DNA of 64,000 nt, from assembly GCA_030761205.1 (NCBI GenBank), contig JAULJL010000005.1, positions 7,279,501 to 7,343,500 on the forward strand. The letters are read 5' to 3'. Each line of letters begins with the position of its first letter. Position 1 is the stretch's first letter. Of the stretch, positions 45,524 through 56,484 are shown one piece after another. Under the pieces are notes generated by a model. It saw only the letters and a program-made list of their open reading frames with translations, did not search any database and was not told the DNA's origin. This stretch comes from Fremontodendron californicum. Lineage: Eukaryota > Streptophyta > Magnoliopsida > Malvales > Malvaceae. A program made the position numbers and the translations under genes.

Positions 45524-46845
45524 TGATAAGTGCGTAATTGCATACATTTTCATGTATTATTTCCTTATATTTTGTGCTTCAATTCTTAAGTTTCTTGACA
45601 AATTATTATATTTTTATGAATTATAGGTATTTTGGAAGAGATGAAGTCAAAACATGTCAATTATAATGTTAAAGAGCTTATAAAGTCACAATCAAAAGAT
45701 GAAAGAAGACATAAGAGTCAAAAAGATCAAATTATTAGTGCTAGATAATCAGGTAGATTTGACCTCCGGAGATTGTTGCTAAGAAATCATTATGTTAAAG
45801 TCATTATTTGAAGAAACTTCCTGTTGACTTTTGAAGCCGACTTGAATACTAACAATAGTTTACACGCCTAAATCGGACAACGGATGGTCACCTAAATCAG
45901 CCGACAAAGTGCGAGACAGTGCAGTAGTCACGAAAGCGAAGTCAGTGAGCAAAAACAAAGAAGTCAGCCCACTCAGCGCCGCAGCGCTAACCTTACTACC
46001 TCCAAAACTGAGAAAAATCGCAAAAATCGAAAAACTTGTCTATTTTGCACTCTTTTGCCTCCTAGCTTCCTTGAAGAGCAAGAAAGAGTTTCCAAGGCTT
46101 TAAAGCTCTATAAATACTATATTTTGAGCAACCAACCATGGGATGCTTTTGATTATTTATCAATCTTCTTCTTCTTCTCTTAGTTTTATTTTCTTTTGAA
46201 TATTCATATTTATGTTGACAATGCCTATGCAAGGCTAAACTTTTATTTGGTTAAGGGTGATTTCAAAGCTCTAGACAAGTTTTGTAATTGATTTTCAGGT
46301 TTATCTATCATTAGTTTTCTATCAAATTTGATTATGTTCTTCCATAAGAATTGTTCATGATATTGTCTTGATTTGTTTAGGTCGTGAACTAAATAGATCT
46401 TGATAATTATCTATTGCTAGTTTAGGAGTCTTGATCCGTGTAATTGTCTTGATTTCCTATTCATAAGTGGCAATTTGTAATTCATGATTATGTTGGGTTT
46501 TCGAAAATTACAATGTGGAACATAACATAAGTTGAACAATCCGAGCTTACGTGTTTGTTGCTTAGATCAACCTATCTTTCTCATCATAAAGCTGTTATCA
46601 AATTGAATTTAGAGAGTTTATTCTAGGTTGTTTGATAATTAGAGATTAAATAGAGAGCTTATTCTATTAAATGACAAACTAAGGAAAGATTGGGGTAGCA
46701 GAGCTTGTTGTTATCTACGGTTGATAATTTTGATAGTTAATTAATGTTGATAGATCTGATTATTGATTCTCAATAATAGTTAATTGATGTTGATAGATCT
46801 GATTATTGATTCTCAATGATAGTTAATTGATGTTGATAATTTCAG
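45524..46845 (+). mobile_element. Truncated LTR of the gag-protease-only family
   Basis: It begins TGATAAGTGCGTAATTGC and follows the LTRs at 9696-11185 and 3969-5467 read in reverse: TTGACTCC-like region, TATA box CTATAAATAC near 46107, TTAGCCTTGC region reversed near 46230, and GTTGATAGATCTGA near 46745. It stops before the CTAGTGGTGGAG part, so about 200-250 bp of the LTR end are missing. A local duplication of about 50 bp (TTAATTGATGTTGATAGATC) lies at 46736-46840. No internal region follows. Confidence 0.7.
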
Positions 46846-47449
46846 TTACTACTTATATGAATTTAATAACGTAAGTGCACATTCAATTGTACAAGTGATG
46901 ATCAATTTTAATTTCAATTACTATTTATATAAATCTAATAACATTAAATGCACATTTAATTGTACAAATTATAATGAATTTCAATTAATAATTATATAAA
47001 TCTAATAATAATAATATATTAATAAGATGCGTACAAATAATAATTATAATCATAAGAATAATATTATTTTGATAATAATAATTATAAGCATTGTACAAAT
47101 AGTGAATTTAATAATAATATATAATAATAATAAATCGACATATAATAATATAACATAATAATAATATTTATATGAATCTGACAATATTAACAACATTGCA
47201 AAGTTGATAAAAAAAGACAAGTTAACATAGCAAAATGGAAAAAAGACAAGTTACTGCCTTGCTTCAACTCAATACCTGCAGTAACAAGTTATCGGTTCTA
47301 TATATATATGCTGATATGAAAAAATCAAAGGTTACAAATTGCTATGTTTTATCTAATGGTGACAAAAGATGTGGTTCTCATTCTTATTAATAAAATTTTC
47401 ATTGTAATTGTAATCATTTAAAGTAGTTGTAATCATTTATAGTAATTAT
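46846..47449. repeat. AT-rich tandem repeats
   Basis: At 46840-47035 there are three imperfect copies of a unit of about 75-80 bp containing TTTCAATTACTATTTATATA, AATCTAATAA and GCACATTTAATTGTACAA. Beyond it are AAT-rich simple repeats. No gene is seen. Confidence 0.5.
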
Positions 47450-49862
47450 AATACCCAGCCCAAAAAATAAGAGTTCAAATATATTAAAGATTGACTTTGA
47501 CTCAAGTCCATCAGTCAATATTAAAAATATTAAGGTTAAAAGAAAATAATAAAAAGAACAGAAAAGATAAAAAATCTATCGACAGTTTTCTTTAGCAGTC
47601 AAAAATAAATTGAGAAAAAAAAAAGAGAAACCCTAAGGGAGAAGAAAAAGGATGAAAATTGAAGTTTCTATCTTCAAATTGAAAGATCAAGGTACGTAAA
47701 ATCCCTATTTTGATTTGCAAAATAAATATTTTTTAGATTGTTAGAATTTGGATTTTGGGAGAAAAACCTAAAAAATTCTCATGATTCTTCTTAATTGATT
47801 TGGGTAAAGTTATTGGCCTTTTTTATTATTATTTTTTATAATTGGTTAAGAGATAAGTATGACTTTTGATTGGATTTAAGGACCGGTAAATGAATAACTC
47901 AAATTGTTATGAATATAAAAGAATGAAAAAATTTGTTTTCAATGAAAGTGTTGTATGCAGTTGTGGATTAAAAAACTATTATGTATTAATCTATCAGTTC
48001 TCATTATGATTATTATATATGGTCGGAAAGATATTTGAATCTATTTTCTAACAAGGTAAACGGAAGTAAATTCCGAGTTTTCTACGAAAAGATAATCAAT
48101 TTTTAGCAAGAGATGTGTGTGCTATCTAAAAGCAGCAACATAGATGAATTACGAAAATTACTGCATTTTATCTAAAAAGAATTACGAGTTGGGCCTTATA
48201 TGCTTGAAAATCTTATCAAGTCTAGTTTTTAATGAAATTAATGGAACTGAAATCCGAGTTTTCTAAGTGGATATATCTTATTTTTAGTAAACACTATTCA
48301 AATTACCTGAAAACTGTGTCAGGGGTAATTTCGAGATTTTTTTGCAAATTATCTATGGTGAATTATGATTTGAGATTTATATGGATAAAATCTTATTAAG
48401 TATAGTTTCTAAATCTTCAAACGGATCATGATTTTGAATTTTGTAATTTAAGATATGATTAATTTAGTAAGTACTATGCAAGTTAACAGATTTGTTATTT
48501 AGAATATTTTAAAATATTTTGGATGATTTTATAGTATTAATGGTATTTCAAAAGTATGATTAGTTTTATTTGCTTATTTAATTAAGAATAGTTTTTTTTT
48601 GACTATTTTAGGGAAGAGCTAAATTATTGGAAATAAGAAACTTCGAGAGGTTTTGAATTATTTATTTCTTGATTTCGGTTTAGCGAGTTCAGGTAAGTGA
48701 CTTGATATTGCTTTGGTGTTTTGACACCTTAAAACTTAGTCTCATCTTGCTTAGATTTTGTATATAATATATAATGTTTTGTCCCTTAGTTTGTTAAATC
48801 GTGTAAGCATGCAAAGTATATATATGATCTTCTTTGATATAAATTCAGAATGTGATTTCGTTTTGATTTAATTTTCGAATATGATTTTTATTCAACTATA
48901 TGTATATACCTATTTATTTATCTATAATTATGAATATAATTTACTACATAAGATACTTTGAAAGAAAATACGAAATTTGTTTTGTACAAGATATGTTTAT
49001 AAAATGCATGATTATTGCTTTGTATAGTTGGGTAATCCGAAAATATGTTTTGTTTTGATTTGTCTCCTAGTATGACTATGGTCTGACCCTGTCAACGGGG
49101 TTAAACGTTGGCCATGTTGACATGTACTTTGTGATAGAAATCGATTTCAACCGTGCCATCGGTTTAGAATTGTGATTTTTGTGATATTCGATATGCGCAG
49201 CCATTGGTTGTTTCTGATATACTTTTGACCCATTGCTACTGGGTTTAATTATGATTTTCATTCTAACCTATGCCACAGGGATTAAGTGTGATCTTAGTAT
49301 GTTATTGGGAGACTAATGAAAATCAATATTTTGTGAAATTTTGTTATTTCTATTATGATAATTTGATTTTGGAATAAATATGATTATTGAATATTAGATT
49401 ATCGAATTTGATTTTTGAATCGTTATCATTGATAATTTTGGCCTAAATATTTTGTAGCATGCTTAATCTAACTGATGAGATATCGGTTACTTGCTGAGTA
49501 TTCGTACTTATTCCTGTAATTTTTCTTATTTCTTTTAGATTTCGATATATACATCTTCGGAGTTTAGTTTGACGAGAAACATTATTATCGAGTTTAGCAT
49601 CTGCTTATGATATTTAGAACGTGAATAATTCGATATCAGATTTAGTTGATTTGTTAGTTAACTAGATTTGTATTTTCGATCAAGACGTAATATTTGAATT
49701 TTGGAGACTTGAGATTTTGTAATCTATTGATTTGGAGATTTTGAAATTTTGATTTCGGTTTAGTATGATATCTGTTGCCTTGCATGCTTATAGGATTAAT
49801 CTCATGAGTATGTGACGTTATTACGTCTTAAATCCTTGAGTTTGGAACGTGAAAGTAATAAC
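47450..49862 (+). mobile_element. Probable solo LTR of Gypsy type
   Basis: The segment starts near ATAATACCCAGCCC and ends near GAAAGTAATAACA, which recall the TGTAATACCC...GTTACA ends of plant Tekay/Del LTRs. Inside are features common to such LTRs: GAGAAACCCTAAGGGAGAAG near 47625, GACCCTGTCAACGGGG near 49085, and CCTATGCCACAGGGATTAAG near 49267. No internal coding region, primer site or second LTR is seen. I could not define a clean target duplication, so boundaries are approximate. Confidence 0.45.
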
Positions 49863-49967
49863 ATTGTATTAAATATATTAATTGATAATTTTATTTATTA
49901 TTTTTAATACATCGAATACATATATTATTATATATATAATAATTTTAAGACATTTATTAATAAAATT

Positions 49968-50135
49968 TATATTAAAATAAAAGTACATACAATTATTGAA
50001 TATATGACGTAATGAGATGATGATGTCATTGAGCTTAGCTGTATCCAAGCGACACCATTTGAGAGGTGAGATAGAGCAGGTCTTTTCAATCAACTTCAAA
50101 TTAAACATTCACAGCCACGTATTGCTTCGACTTTA
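49968..50135 (+). repeat. DUF247-type gene copy A: promoter-proximal fragment
   Basis: This segment matches the regions upstream of exon 1 in copies B (51075-51240) and C (53215-53395). Shared words are ACAATTATTGAA, GATGTCATTGAG, ACTTCAAATTAAAC and CGTATTGCTTCGACTTTAA. No exon follows, so it is a truncated duplicate of the gene's 5' flank. Confidence 0.6.
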
Positions 50136-51059
50136 AATAAATTTATTTAAATATTAAATAAAATTTAAATATAATTAATAATTGATAAAAAAAAATTTAG
50201 TTTAATAGTATGATCTTTAATTTAATATTAAGAGATTAAAAATTTAAATCTTATTAATTATAAATAAAATTAAAAAAATAAAAATACATATAAAATTAAT
50301 TTTTTACTGATTCAATCTAATTTTTTATCAATTTTTAACCAGTTAAATCGGTTCTTTATCGGTTCAATAAAAATTCAATTTTAATATGTTCGTTGGATCG
50401 AATTGATCATCAATTCTTGATTCGACCGATCAGTCCAATCGGATTATTTAATCACTACTATTACATTACAGAAAAGTAAAAAAAAAAAAGAAGTGGATTG
50501 TCAATAATAGTGTGATTTGTTGATCAAATGTTGAATTCTTATTTCTTTTGACTAGAATCGAGTGTTGAAACTCTTAGATCTTGTTTAGCATTGTTTCTGA
50601 CACAATTTTTGAAGTTAAAACTGTTTTTCACCGCAAACACAATGCTAAACATTTAAAAAAATTTGTTTTTACTGTTGAAATCATGATTTGAAAAACTAAA
50701 CCAAAAAGTCAAAAATATAATTTTTGAATTTTAAAAGTTGGCTTTGGATAAAATAACTTTATTATCCTCAAATCTCTACACTTTTATTATTTAAAATATT
50801 TTTTTTAACATTTTAATTTTTTACAATATTTTTTCACAATAAATATTAAACATTTAAAAAATTTTAAATCACAACTTTTCATCATACATTTTAAACGTAC
50901 TTTTTTAATCTCAATTTTTTTAACTCAATTTTTTTAAACAACAATACTAAAATAATCCATATTAAAAGAATCTCTTGCGGTTCAGATGAGGTTTGATTAG
51001 ACATTTGTGGCTACTAATTCTTAGATTTTTTAAAAGGGCACTAATTTATCTGATGTGTA
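50136..51059. other. AT-rich intergenic DNA with a dispersed repeat
   Basis: At about 50575-50680 the words TTTAGCATTGTTTCTGACAC, TTTTTGAAGTTAAAA and AATGCTAAAC recur in altered form at 58676-58745. This may be a decayed non-autonomous DNA transposon. No gene is seen. Confidence 0.4.
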
Positions 51060-51359
51060 AATATTAGAGTAGAAATACGTACAATTATTGAAACATGAAG
51101 CAATGAGCTGATCATGTCATTGAGTTTTACCGTATCTGAATAGCCACACCATTTAGTATTTATATATAGGTGTGCCAAGTAGTCTTTTTAACTTCAAATT
51201 AAACAGGCACAGGCGTGTATTGCTTCGACTTTAACAAGAAAATGCACCTTAAAATAGTTAGGTGTTTCAAATTTCAATCTTCGCGTTGTTAATTATAAGC
51301 AATATATTCAATGGTTAGGCTATTTATTTTCGTTTAATTGTCTGCAAGAGGTGTCTGTA

Positions 51360-51467
51360 ATGGAGTATCCCATGGTTTTTGTGCAGGCTAACATCAGCAA
51401 TATAAGAAACAAGTCGGGCTTACCAAAACATTCTTCTTCGGACAAGGCTCGTCGAGCACTAGGCCAG
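51360..51467 (+). pseudogene. DUF247-type gene copy B, putative first exon
   Basis: ATG at 51360 opens 36 codons (MEYPMVFVQANIS... ending RRALGQ) followed by a splice-donor-like CAG|GTCTGA. It matches copy C exon 1 (55529-55669) at its start (YPM-FV) and end (RRAL-Q), with a different middle. The upstream 300 bp are also shared with copy C, including CTGCAAGAGGTGTCT just before the ATG. No DUF247 exon follows in the next 2 kb, so this copy lacks its main domain. Exon status is inferred from the paralogue and splice consensus. Confidence 0.5.
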
Positions 51468-51512
51468 GTCTGAGCATGCATTTGGCTTAATAGATGTATT
51501 CATCCCCCTCCC

Positions 51513-52165
51513 ACCATTGCAGATCAATTCATATGGAATTTCACAAAATGAGTTACTTTAAGCCTTAAGGATGATTTTTTTGTGTTTTTTTTTTTTTTTA
51601 ATTTTATTTTATTTGAATCCTCCATAATTTTCATTATAACTATTGAGCAAAAGGTTAAATTATTCAATGCTCAATATATATGTTTTAGTTGATCATTATC
51701 TGATGATTTCTAACAAGGTCTGGCCACATACTTTTTCTCAGGCGACGGAATCTACCTCTCGCAAGGAACTGCAACAAAATTCTTCACCGTCCAATTTCAA
51801 CACTCACACACAACTTCAGGTAAAAACTAAAATCCCTATGAACTAAGGGGAAAAAAAATCATTCTGCCCTTTCCCAAAGATTTGATGTGCAATGACAGTA
51901 ACTTTTGATTCTATATTTTTCAAAATGATTTTTTTTTCGGTTGCTAAATCAGTATTTATTAAAACCCCAAAAGAAGGAAAAAGTTACAAACAGAGCAAGA
52001 AATATCCCAACATCATCAAATCAAAACAAAATAAAGTACAGTCACAAGTAAAAAAAAATCAAATAAGAAAAACTCATATCAAACCTTTCTTGGATGGATA
52101 TCTTCCAACAACATCAGAACGCATCCTTGAACATAAGAATTGGGAGTCTGAACTAAAGCTACCAA
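51513..52165 (+). repeat. Tandem duplication copy 1, 653-bp period
   Basis: It begins ACCATTGCAGATCAATTC and is repeated from 52166. This copy has an extra segment of about 235 bp at 51930-52165 containing TATTTATTAAAACCCC and an A/T run, which resembles a truncated LINE 3' end. The duplicate carries a candidate 78-bp exon. Confidence 0.75.
51742..51819 (+). pseudogene. Candidate 78-bp exon of DUF247 copy B
   Basis: The block is bounded by TTTCTCAG before and CAG|GTAAAA after, good splice consensus. It is open in phase 0 (26 codons, ATESTSRKELQ... ending HTQLQ), compatible with the phase-0 donor of the putative first exon. No homologue is recognised. It may be a small linker exon or chance. 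The second duplicate at 52477-52554 is also open. Confidence 0.35.
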
Positions 52166-52640
52166 ACCATTGCAGATCAATTCATATGGAATTTCACAAA
52201 ATGAGTTACTTTAAGGATGATTTTGTTTTTTTCTTTTTTTGTTTGAAACCTCCATTTTCATTATAGCTATTAAGCAAAAGGTTAAATTATTCAATGTTCA
52301 ATATATATGTTTTAGTTGATCATTATTTGATGATTTCTAACAAAGCCTGGACTGTTTTGGTTCCCAAGGGTAGCGGTAGATGGGGCAAAGCCCGCCTTCT
52401 ACGTTCCTCGAATGAGAGAGAAACAAAGAGGAAAAAACACGTTTTCTTTTTGCGAGGTCCACATATTTTTTCTCAGACGACGGAATCTACCTCTTGCAAG
52501 AAACTGCAACAAACTTTTTCACCGTCCAATTTCAACACTCACACAAAATTTCAGTTAAAAACTAAAATCCCTAAGAAAAGAAAAAATCTTATGTGCAATG
52601 ACAATAACTTTTGATTCTATATTTTTCAAAATGAAAAAAA
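52166..52640 (+). repeat. Tandem duplication copy 2
   Basis: Repeats 51513-51930 with about 110 bp of extra GC-richer sequence near 52345-52455 (GGGGCAAAGCCCGCC). The exon-like block at 52477-52554 is open for 26 codons, but the donor following it reads CAG|TTAAAA, so GT has been lost. Confidence 0.7.
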
Positions 52641-52730
52641 AATGATGTGATTAAATGGTTGCATGTTTTTTTTGGAAGTAAAAAACTTGAATCCTGATAA
52701 TATATATATATATATATATATATAAAAAGA

Positions 52731-53080
52731 GAAATTCATTTATATCAATATAAAATTAAATTAATTTTAAATATTTTTATAATTTTTTATATAATTTATA
52801 TTTATTTAATTCGATTATCGTATTTTATATTTTATTAACGTAGATCATGTATGTCGAATTTTAAATAAATTAAAAATATCTAATTATTTGTTCAATGTAA
52901 AAAAAATTTAATCGTTAAATATATATAAAAAAATATAATATTTTCAATCGATATCGATTCAAAATTTTACGTTCACAACGAGTATAATTATATTATTAAA
53001 TTTAACTATTTGTTAAAAGATTATAAAAATAAAAAGTATAAAATTAATTTAATTTTATATTAATATAAATAAATTTATAT
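52731..53080. mobile_element. AT-rich MITE-like inverted repeat
   Basis: The left end (TATATCAATATAAAATTAAA near 52740) and right end (same wording reversed near 53040-53068) form inverted arms of about 55-60 bp, with an unrelated centre. It is embedded in TA-repeats on both sides, fitting a TA-targeting non-autonomous DNA transposon. No coding capacity is seen. Confidence 0.5.
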
Positions 53081-53204
53081 ATATATATATATAAAGGTGA
53101 ATATGAGGAATCTTTGACAGTTCAGATGAGATTTGAGTAGATATTTGTAACTACTAATATTTTTAGATTTTTTAAAGGACACTAATTGGTCTGATATGTG
53201 TAAA

Positions 53205-53416
53205 TATTAGAATAGAAGTAGGTACAATTATTGAATATATGAAACGATGAGCTGATCATGTCATTGAATTTTGCTGTCTCTCGATTGCCACACCAGTTAT
53301 TATTTATATATAGGTGTAACAAAACAGTCTTTTTAACTTCAAATTAATCAAGCACAGACACGTATTGCTTCGACTTTAACAAGTAATTAGTGCAAAAGCA
53401 GTTAGGTATTTCAATC
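53205..53416 (+). repeat. DUF247-type gene copy C: 5' flank
   Basis: Homologous to 51060-51275 and to 49968-50135. It contains TATTTATATATAGG, a possible TATA element, and ATTGCTTCGACTTTAACAAG. The homology is broken at about 53416 and resumes at about 55428, so about 2 kb of repeats were inserted between promoter and first exon. Confidence 0.6.
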
Positions 53417-54076
53417 GAGGTGGTTTTGAGGTGACAAAATAAATTTGAATTCGAAAATTCGTTAAAAAATAATTTAAATTTGAATTAGTCTAAACTCGAT
53501 TTGATCAAAAACTCAAAAATTCGAATTCGAAAAATTTCTAATCCGAAATGGCTCGATCCTGAAAGAGCCCAAACCCGAAAATACTCAAGCCCGACCCAAA
53601 CCCGAACCCGAATTTAATACTAAAAATAAAAATTATCAAATTGTAATTAAATAATTTTTTTTTATAAAGCAAGAATTTTATTTATCAATTTTATTCTAAT
53701 ATTTTTTTTAATAATTTAATTTAATTAAAATTTAATTTAATTTATATTATATATATGATAAAATAATAATTTCATCAAAAATATAATTATATTTTGTACT
53801 TATAACTTTAATGTCTCATATCTTAATGAATCCACTATCTAAAAATTCTAAACTCATGAAAATTTTAGAAATGTAACTTTTTTTGATATAAAATATTATT
53901 TGTCCTTTATTTATGTTATTTTAAGAGCACCTTTATAATAGTATAATAGTATTTTTTTATATATTAAAATTAATTAATAACAATTCATTCATTTTAACTT
54001 ATTTTTAGTATAATAGTATTTTTATATTAAAAAATAGATAAAAACTATTTTTAAAAAAAAAATATGTTACTTTTTG

Positions 54077-54118
<42 letters not shown>

Positions 54119-54804
54119 TTCTTAGGCATATTATTAAATTAAGTCATCAACACCATATTCACTTGTCCAAATCCGGATCGATCCGAAATATAGGCCTTAA
54201 ATTTTGTTCAAACCCATCCATATTTGTAAATGGTAGTCCAAGCTTGTTTAGGCCTCAAAGTTGAATGTTAGGTTTCGTCCCTAAATTTTTTATTTTTATT
54301 TTGTAGTGAATATAAATTATAATGTATTTACATGTTGAAATTCAAGTTCATCAAATCAATTATTTTAAACATTAATATGATTAATTTATAATATATCATA
54401 TTTTTTTGTAATAAATTATTTTAAAATTTTATTTTATATAAAAAATTAGTTTTATATTCTTTTGGTGCTAACAAATATTAATTTTAATAAATAAATATAA
54501 TTAAAAATATCATATTATAATAAAATATTTTTTTTAAAAATAATAACAAAATAATAAAAATATTTTTGACAGTAAATATTTAAATTATGTAAAATTGATT
54601 ACATCTAACATAAAATAAAAATGATGTAACACAAATTCGAACCCGACTGGGCCCGAACCCGATTGGACTCGAACCCGGACGGATCCAAACCTGATCGGAC
54701 CCGAACCAGAACGGACCCGAACTCGAATGAATCCAAACCCGAATGAACCCGGGCCCGAATGAGCTCGACCCGAACCCGTCCGAACCCGCCCAATTGCCAC
54801 CTCT
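53417..54804. mobile_element. Inserted repeat with GAGGTGG ends and CCCGAACCCG blocks
   Basis: It starts GAGGTGGTTTTGAGGTGAC and ends TTGCCACCTC, a short inverted end. Inside, 53555-53625 and 54635-54790 are runs of CCCGAACCCG-like words on an AT-rich background, with TA-repeats at 54080-54115. The open frames across 54580-54843 arise from the repeat and are not genes. Type is undetermined; no target duplication is found. Confidence 0.35.
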
Positions 54805-54805
54805 A

Positions 54806-55420
54806 GTGGCCGGTACCATTTCGATACCGGTAATATTGATCATTTCTTCTTAGTTTTTAACTAAATTAATACAGATAACTTTGAATTTCGTTCCTATTTT
54901 AATATCGACTTGTATCTGTTTGTACCAATATGCATTGGTCAGTATCGATTGATACAAGATTTTAAAATTTTTTAATTTTTAAAAAAATAATAATTATTTG
55001 ATTTTTTAAATCATTTTTAATATTTTTTGTGTCATGATCATTTTTATTTTTTTCATAATTATATTTAAAAATAAAATATATTTATTAAATTAAACTATTG
55101 AACATAATTAATAATAATTTATTATATTTTTTAACATTTTAATATTTATTTTATCTATTTGATGTTTAAAATTTTTAGATATTAAATATTTAAAATTTAT
55201 ATTTCCATAAAAACATATATATGCATGTAACGAATGTATATTTACATGTGTGTATAATATATTTTTTATTAAAAAACTTGAAAATAGATTGTACATATAA
55301 TATATGAAAAAATATTTTAAAAAATATCGCTAATTATGAAACAGTACATCAAAAATATATCGATATCGATATATATTAGTATCAAAATAAAAACGATACG
55401 TTTACCGATACGATATTGAC
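54806..55420. repeat. GATACC-rich dispersed repeat, second copy
   Basis: Homologous in layout to 19350-20000: GGTACCATTTCGATACCGG at the left, TTGATACAAGATTTT in the middle, then CATATATATGCATGTAA, and ACCGATACGATATTGAC at the right. It lies between promoter and exon 1 of DUF247 copy C. Confidence 0.55.
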
Positions 55421-55528
55421 TATTTGATTTCAACCTTCGCTTTGTTAATTATAAGCAATATATTCAATGGTTAAGCTATTTTATTTTCGTTAATTGTCTG
55501 CAAGAGGTGTCTTTCTCTATAATTCATA

Positions 55529-55669
55529 ATGAAGGATTATCCCATGGCTTTTGTGAAGGTAATGGCTACAGACGACGACATCCGCATTACGATAGACGAT
55601 TGGGATAAATCTGAAAAGGGTTTAGCAAAGCTTTCTTTTTCGTACATGCCTCGTCGAGCACTAAACCAG
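55529..55669 (+). pseudogene. DUF247-type gene copy C, putative first exon
   Basis: ATG at 55529 opens 47 codons (MKDYPMAFVKVMATDDDIRI... ending MPRRALNQ), then CAG|GTCTTA, a good donor in phase 0. The next exon begins in phase 0 at 58890. The paralogous region in copy B supports the start. The intron has been filled by a truncated Copia element (55744-58100) and the dispersed repeat at 58104-58641. The exon's function is unknown; the gene is disabled further on by another insertion. Confidence 0.5.
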
Positions 55670-55743
55670 GTCTTATCATTTGACTCAATAAATGTGATAA
55701 TCATGATTTAAATTGCGAATGCAATTTTTATCGTATTGTGTTT

Positions 55744-56484
55744 TGTTGGGGTATTGATTACTCCGAGCTCGTTAATATGACAGCAAATAAATTTATAAAT
55801 TTGGCACGCAACAAGAAATAATAAATGAAATGAATAAACACGAGAACACAAGGATTTACGTAGTTCGGCTTTAAGTCTACGTCCACGGGTAGAGGTGACG
55901 AGAAATTTCACTGTAATAAACAAGGAAAAAATTACAAGTGTTTTGACACTCAAAACACAAACCGAAAGGCTCACAACTATACAACCCAAAAAATATAAGA
56001 GAGTTACTACAAATTTTGCTCTCAAAACTCTCATGATGCTACCTGAAGCTGTACATGCTTCAGACTCCTTATGCAGTATCAGACTCCTTATGTAGCGTCC
56101 CTGCTTAAATCTCTTGCTCTGGTAGCCCTCTCTTTATGCTGCCTGATGCAACACGTGCATCAGACTCCTTATGCAACATCTGACTCGCTGCTGCTACTTG
56201 CAGTTGCTGCCTTTGCCCTTGCTCCTCTTGCTCTCTTTCATGCCAAGGCTAATGCCTTTATATAGATGCAAGGATGTTAAAAGGTCAACAATGTTGGCTT
56301 GAAAATATTTGCCCAAAAACGTAGTAAACTCTGCTATAAATTCGGCTCCCACAATTCAAGAAGAGTTTAGAATATTTGGGTGGGCCGACATGGTTTTTTT
56401 GTCATGCTTGAAGTTGCCACCAAGTTGTAGCCATCAATTTTGACTAAACCTTGGCTTTGTTAATTCAAGTCATTTTTTCAAACA
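55744..56484 (-). repeat. 3' LTR of a truncated Copia element
   Basis: About 741 bp with TGTTGGGG...TCAAACA ends on the plus strand. It is followed on the inside by the purine tract AAGGTGAAGATT (minus strand). It has three copies of an ATCAGACTCCTTATG word at 56060-56180, a promoter-side repeat of this family's LTR. Confidence 0.75.

Noticed and set aside
49076..49261. 61-codon minus-strand frame
   Set aside because: It lies within the probable solo LTR, antisense to the GACCCTGTCAACGGGG region. No homology is recognised.
54580..54843. Gly/Phe/Arg-rich overlapping frames on the minus strand
   Set aside because: All three frames are open because of the CCCGAACCCG repeat. The amino-acid pattern is a by-product of the repeat, and no gene context exists.
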